Assembly (NCBI GenBank): GCA_013822915.1
Contig: PNLG01000377.1
Coordinates: forward strand, 1 to 6,240
From: Sphingomonas sp.
GTDB taxonomy: Bacteria > Pseudomonadota > Alphaproteobacteria > Sphingomonadales > Sphingomonadaceae
DNA length: 6,240 nt
Reading direction: 5' to 3'
A model generated the notes under the pieces. That model made no database searches, was not told where the DNA came from, and saw only the letters and a list, made by a program, of their open reading frames with translations. The position numbers were made by a program, and so were the translations under genes. Positions 6,087 through 6,240 of this stretch are shown one piece after another. Position 1 is the first letter of the stretch; each line of letters begins with the position of its first letter.

Positions 6087-6100
6087 TTGACGGCGATCAA
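6087..6100. promoter_or_regulatory. FNR/CRP-family box (FnrL/Anr-like)
   Basis: The sequence TTGAC-GGCG-ATCAA matches the FNR consensus TTGAT-N4-ATCAA with one mismatch in ten defined positions. It lies between the divergent Usp and CoA-transferase genes, centred about 70 bases upstream of the Usp ATG and about 54 upstream of the CoA-transferase -35. Usp genes are common targets of FNR-type regulators in proteobacteria, so Usp is the likelier target. I could not find a convincing -10 for Usp at the expected distance. Confidence 0.55.
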
Positions 6101-6147
6101 TCGCCCCGCTTTCGCCTAAACCGGCGCAATCCGGCACCGGCAAATCG

Positions 6148-6176
6148 TTGACCCTTTGCGGGCGCGCGGACTATCG
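6148..6176 (+). promoter_or_regulatory. sigma-70 promoter of the CoA-transferase gene
   Basis: TTGACC (6148-6153) and CTATCG (6171-6176) lie exactly 17 bp apart, a strong match to the housekeeping promoter pattern of sphingomonads. Transcription would begin near 6183, giving a leader of about 25 bases with GGAG at 6194-6197 before the ATG at 6208. Confidence 0.65.
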
Positions 6177-6207
6177 TGTCGGCCATCCGCTGTGGAGATT
6201 TCGTGCA

Positions 6208-6240
6208 ATGCAAAAACTCTATCCCAACGCCGCTGCCGCG
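6208..6240 (+). CDS. 3-oxoacid CoA-transferase subunit A, 5' end only
   Basis: Only eleven codons are in the window, reading MQKLYPNAAAA. This resembles the usual opening of the alpha subunit of succinyl-CoA:3-ketoacid CoA-transferase (AtoD/ScoA type), where a K-x-Y-P-x-A-x-A-A-L start leads into a glycine-rich segment. If correct, the enzyme moves CoA from succinyl-CoA to acetoacetate in ketone-body and short-chain acid use, with a subunit B gene expected just downstream. Support comes from GGAG at 6194-6197, ten bases before the ATG, and the good promoter upstream. The call depends on memory of the family N-terminus and on very few residues, so the presence of a gene start is surer than its name. 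Confidence 0.5.
   Translation, partial: MQKLYPNAAAA

Noticed and set aside
6024..6143. 40-residue N-terminal extension of the Usp protein
   Set aside because: It would run through the FNR-like dyad, lacks Usp similarity, and the ATG at 6023 has a good ribosome site directly before the first Usp strand.

Overview
The window is GC-rich, and its gene content and start-site style fit an alphaproteobacterium, most likely of the order Sphingomonadales. This assignment rests on protein character: a fused ThiS-ThiG, a paralogue-type ThDP enzyme beside an SMP-30 lactonase, a two-domain Usp protein, and TTGnnn-N17-CTATnn promoters. No RNA gene, insertion sequence, CRISPR array or phage gene was found. 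It looks like ordinary chromosome packed with short transcription units.

Left part (1-1775, + strand): a promoter candidate drives a fused sulfur-carrier/thiazole synthase gene (thiSG, thiamine biosynthesis). It is followed by two small exported cysteine-rich proteins, of 110 and 52 residues. The second is short and easily missed. This run closes with a strong GC stem-loop terminator at 1732-1759. A lipoprotein-type alpha/beta hydrolase begins just after it (1779-2561, + strand).

Middle part (2558-5214): a thiamine-diphosphate enzyme of the acetolactate synthase superfamily (- strand) is transcribed divergently from an SMP-30/gluconolactonase family protein (+ strand). The 62-bp gap between them holds a perfect 8-bp inverted repeat with a 9-nt spacer. 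It overlaps the likely -35 of the lactonase and the Shine-Dalgarno of the ThDP gene, so the pair may be co-regulated. ThiSG supplies the thiazole half of the cofactor that the ThDP enzyme uses, but nothing shows a direct link between them.

Right part (5211-6240): a two-domain universal stress protein (- strand) is divergent from the start of a probable 3-oxoacid CoA-transferase subunit A gene cut by the window edge. Their 184-bp gap holds a near-perfect FNR/CRP-family half-site pair (TTGAC-GGCG-ATCAA), suggesting oxygen- or redox-linked control of the stress protein, and a good sigma-70 promoter for the CoA-transferase.

Both convergent gene pairs (hydrolase/ThDP enzyme and lactonase/Usp) overlap by exactly four bases at their stop codons, with no terminator between them. 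I see no clear undescribed multi-gene system. The least explained element is the pair of exported Cys-rich small proteins.
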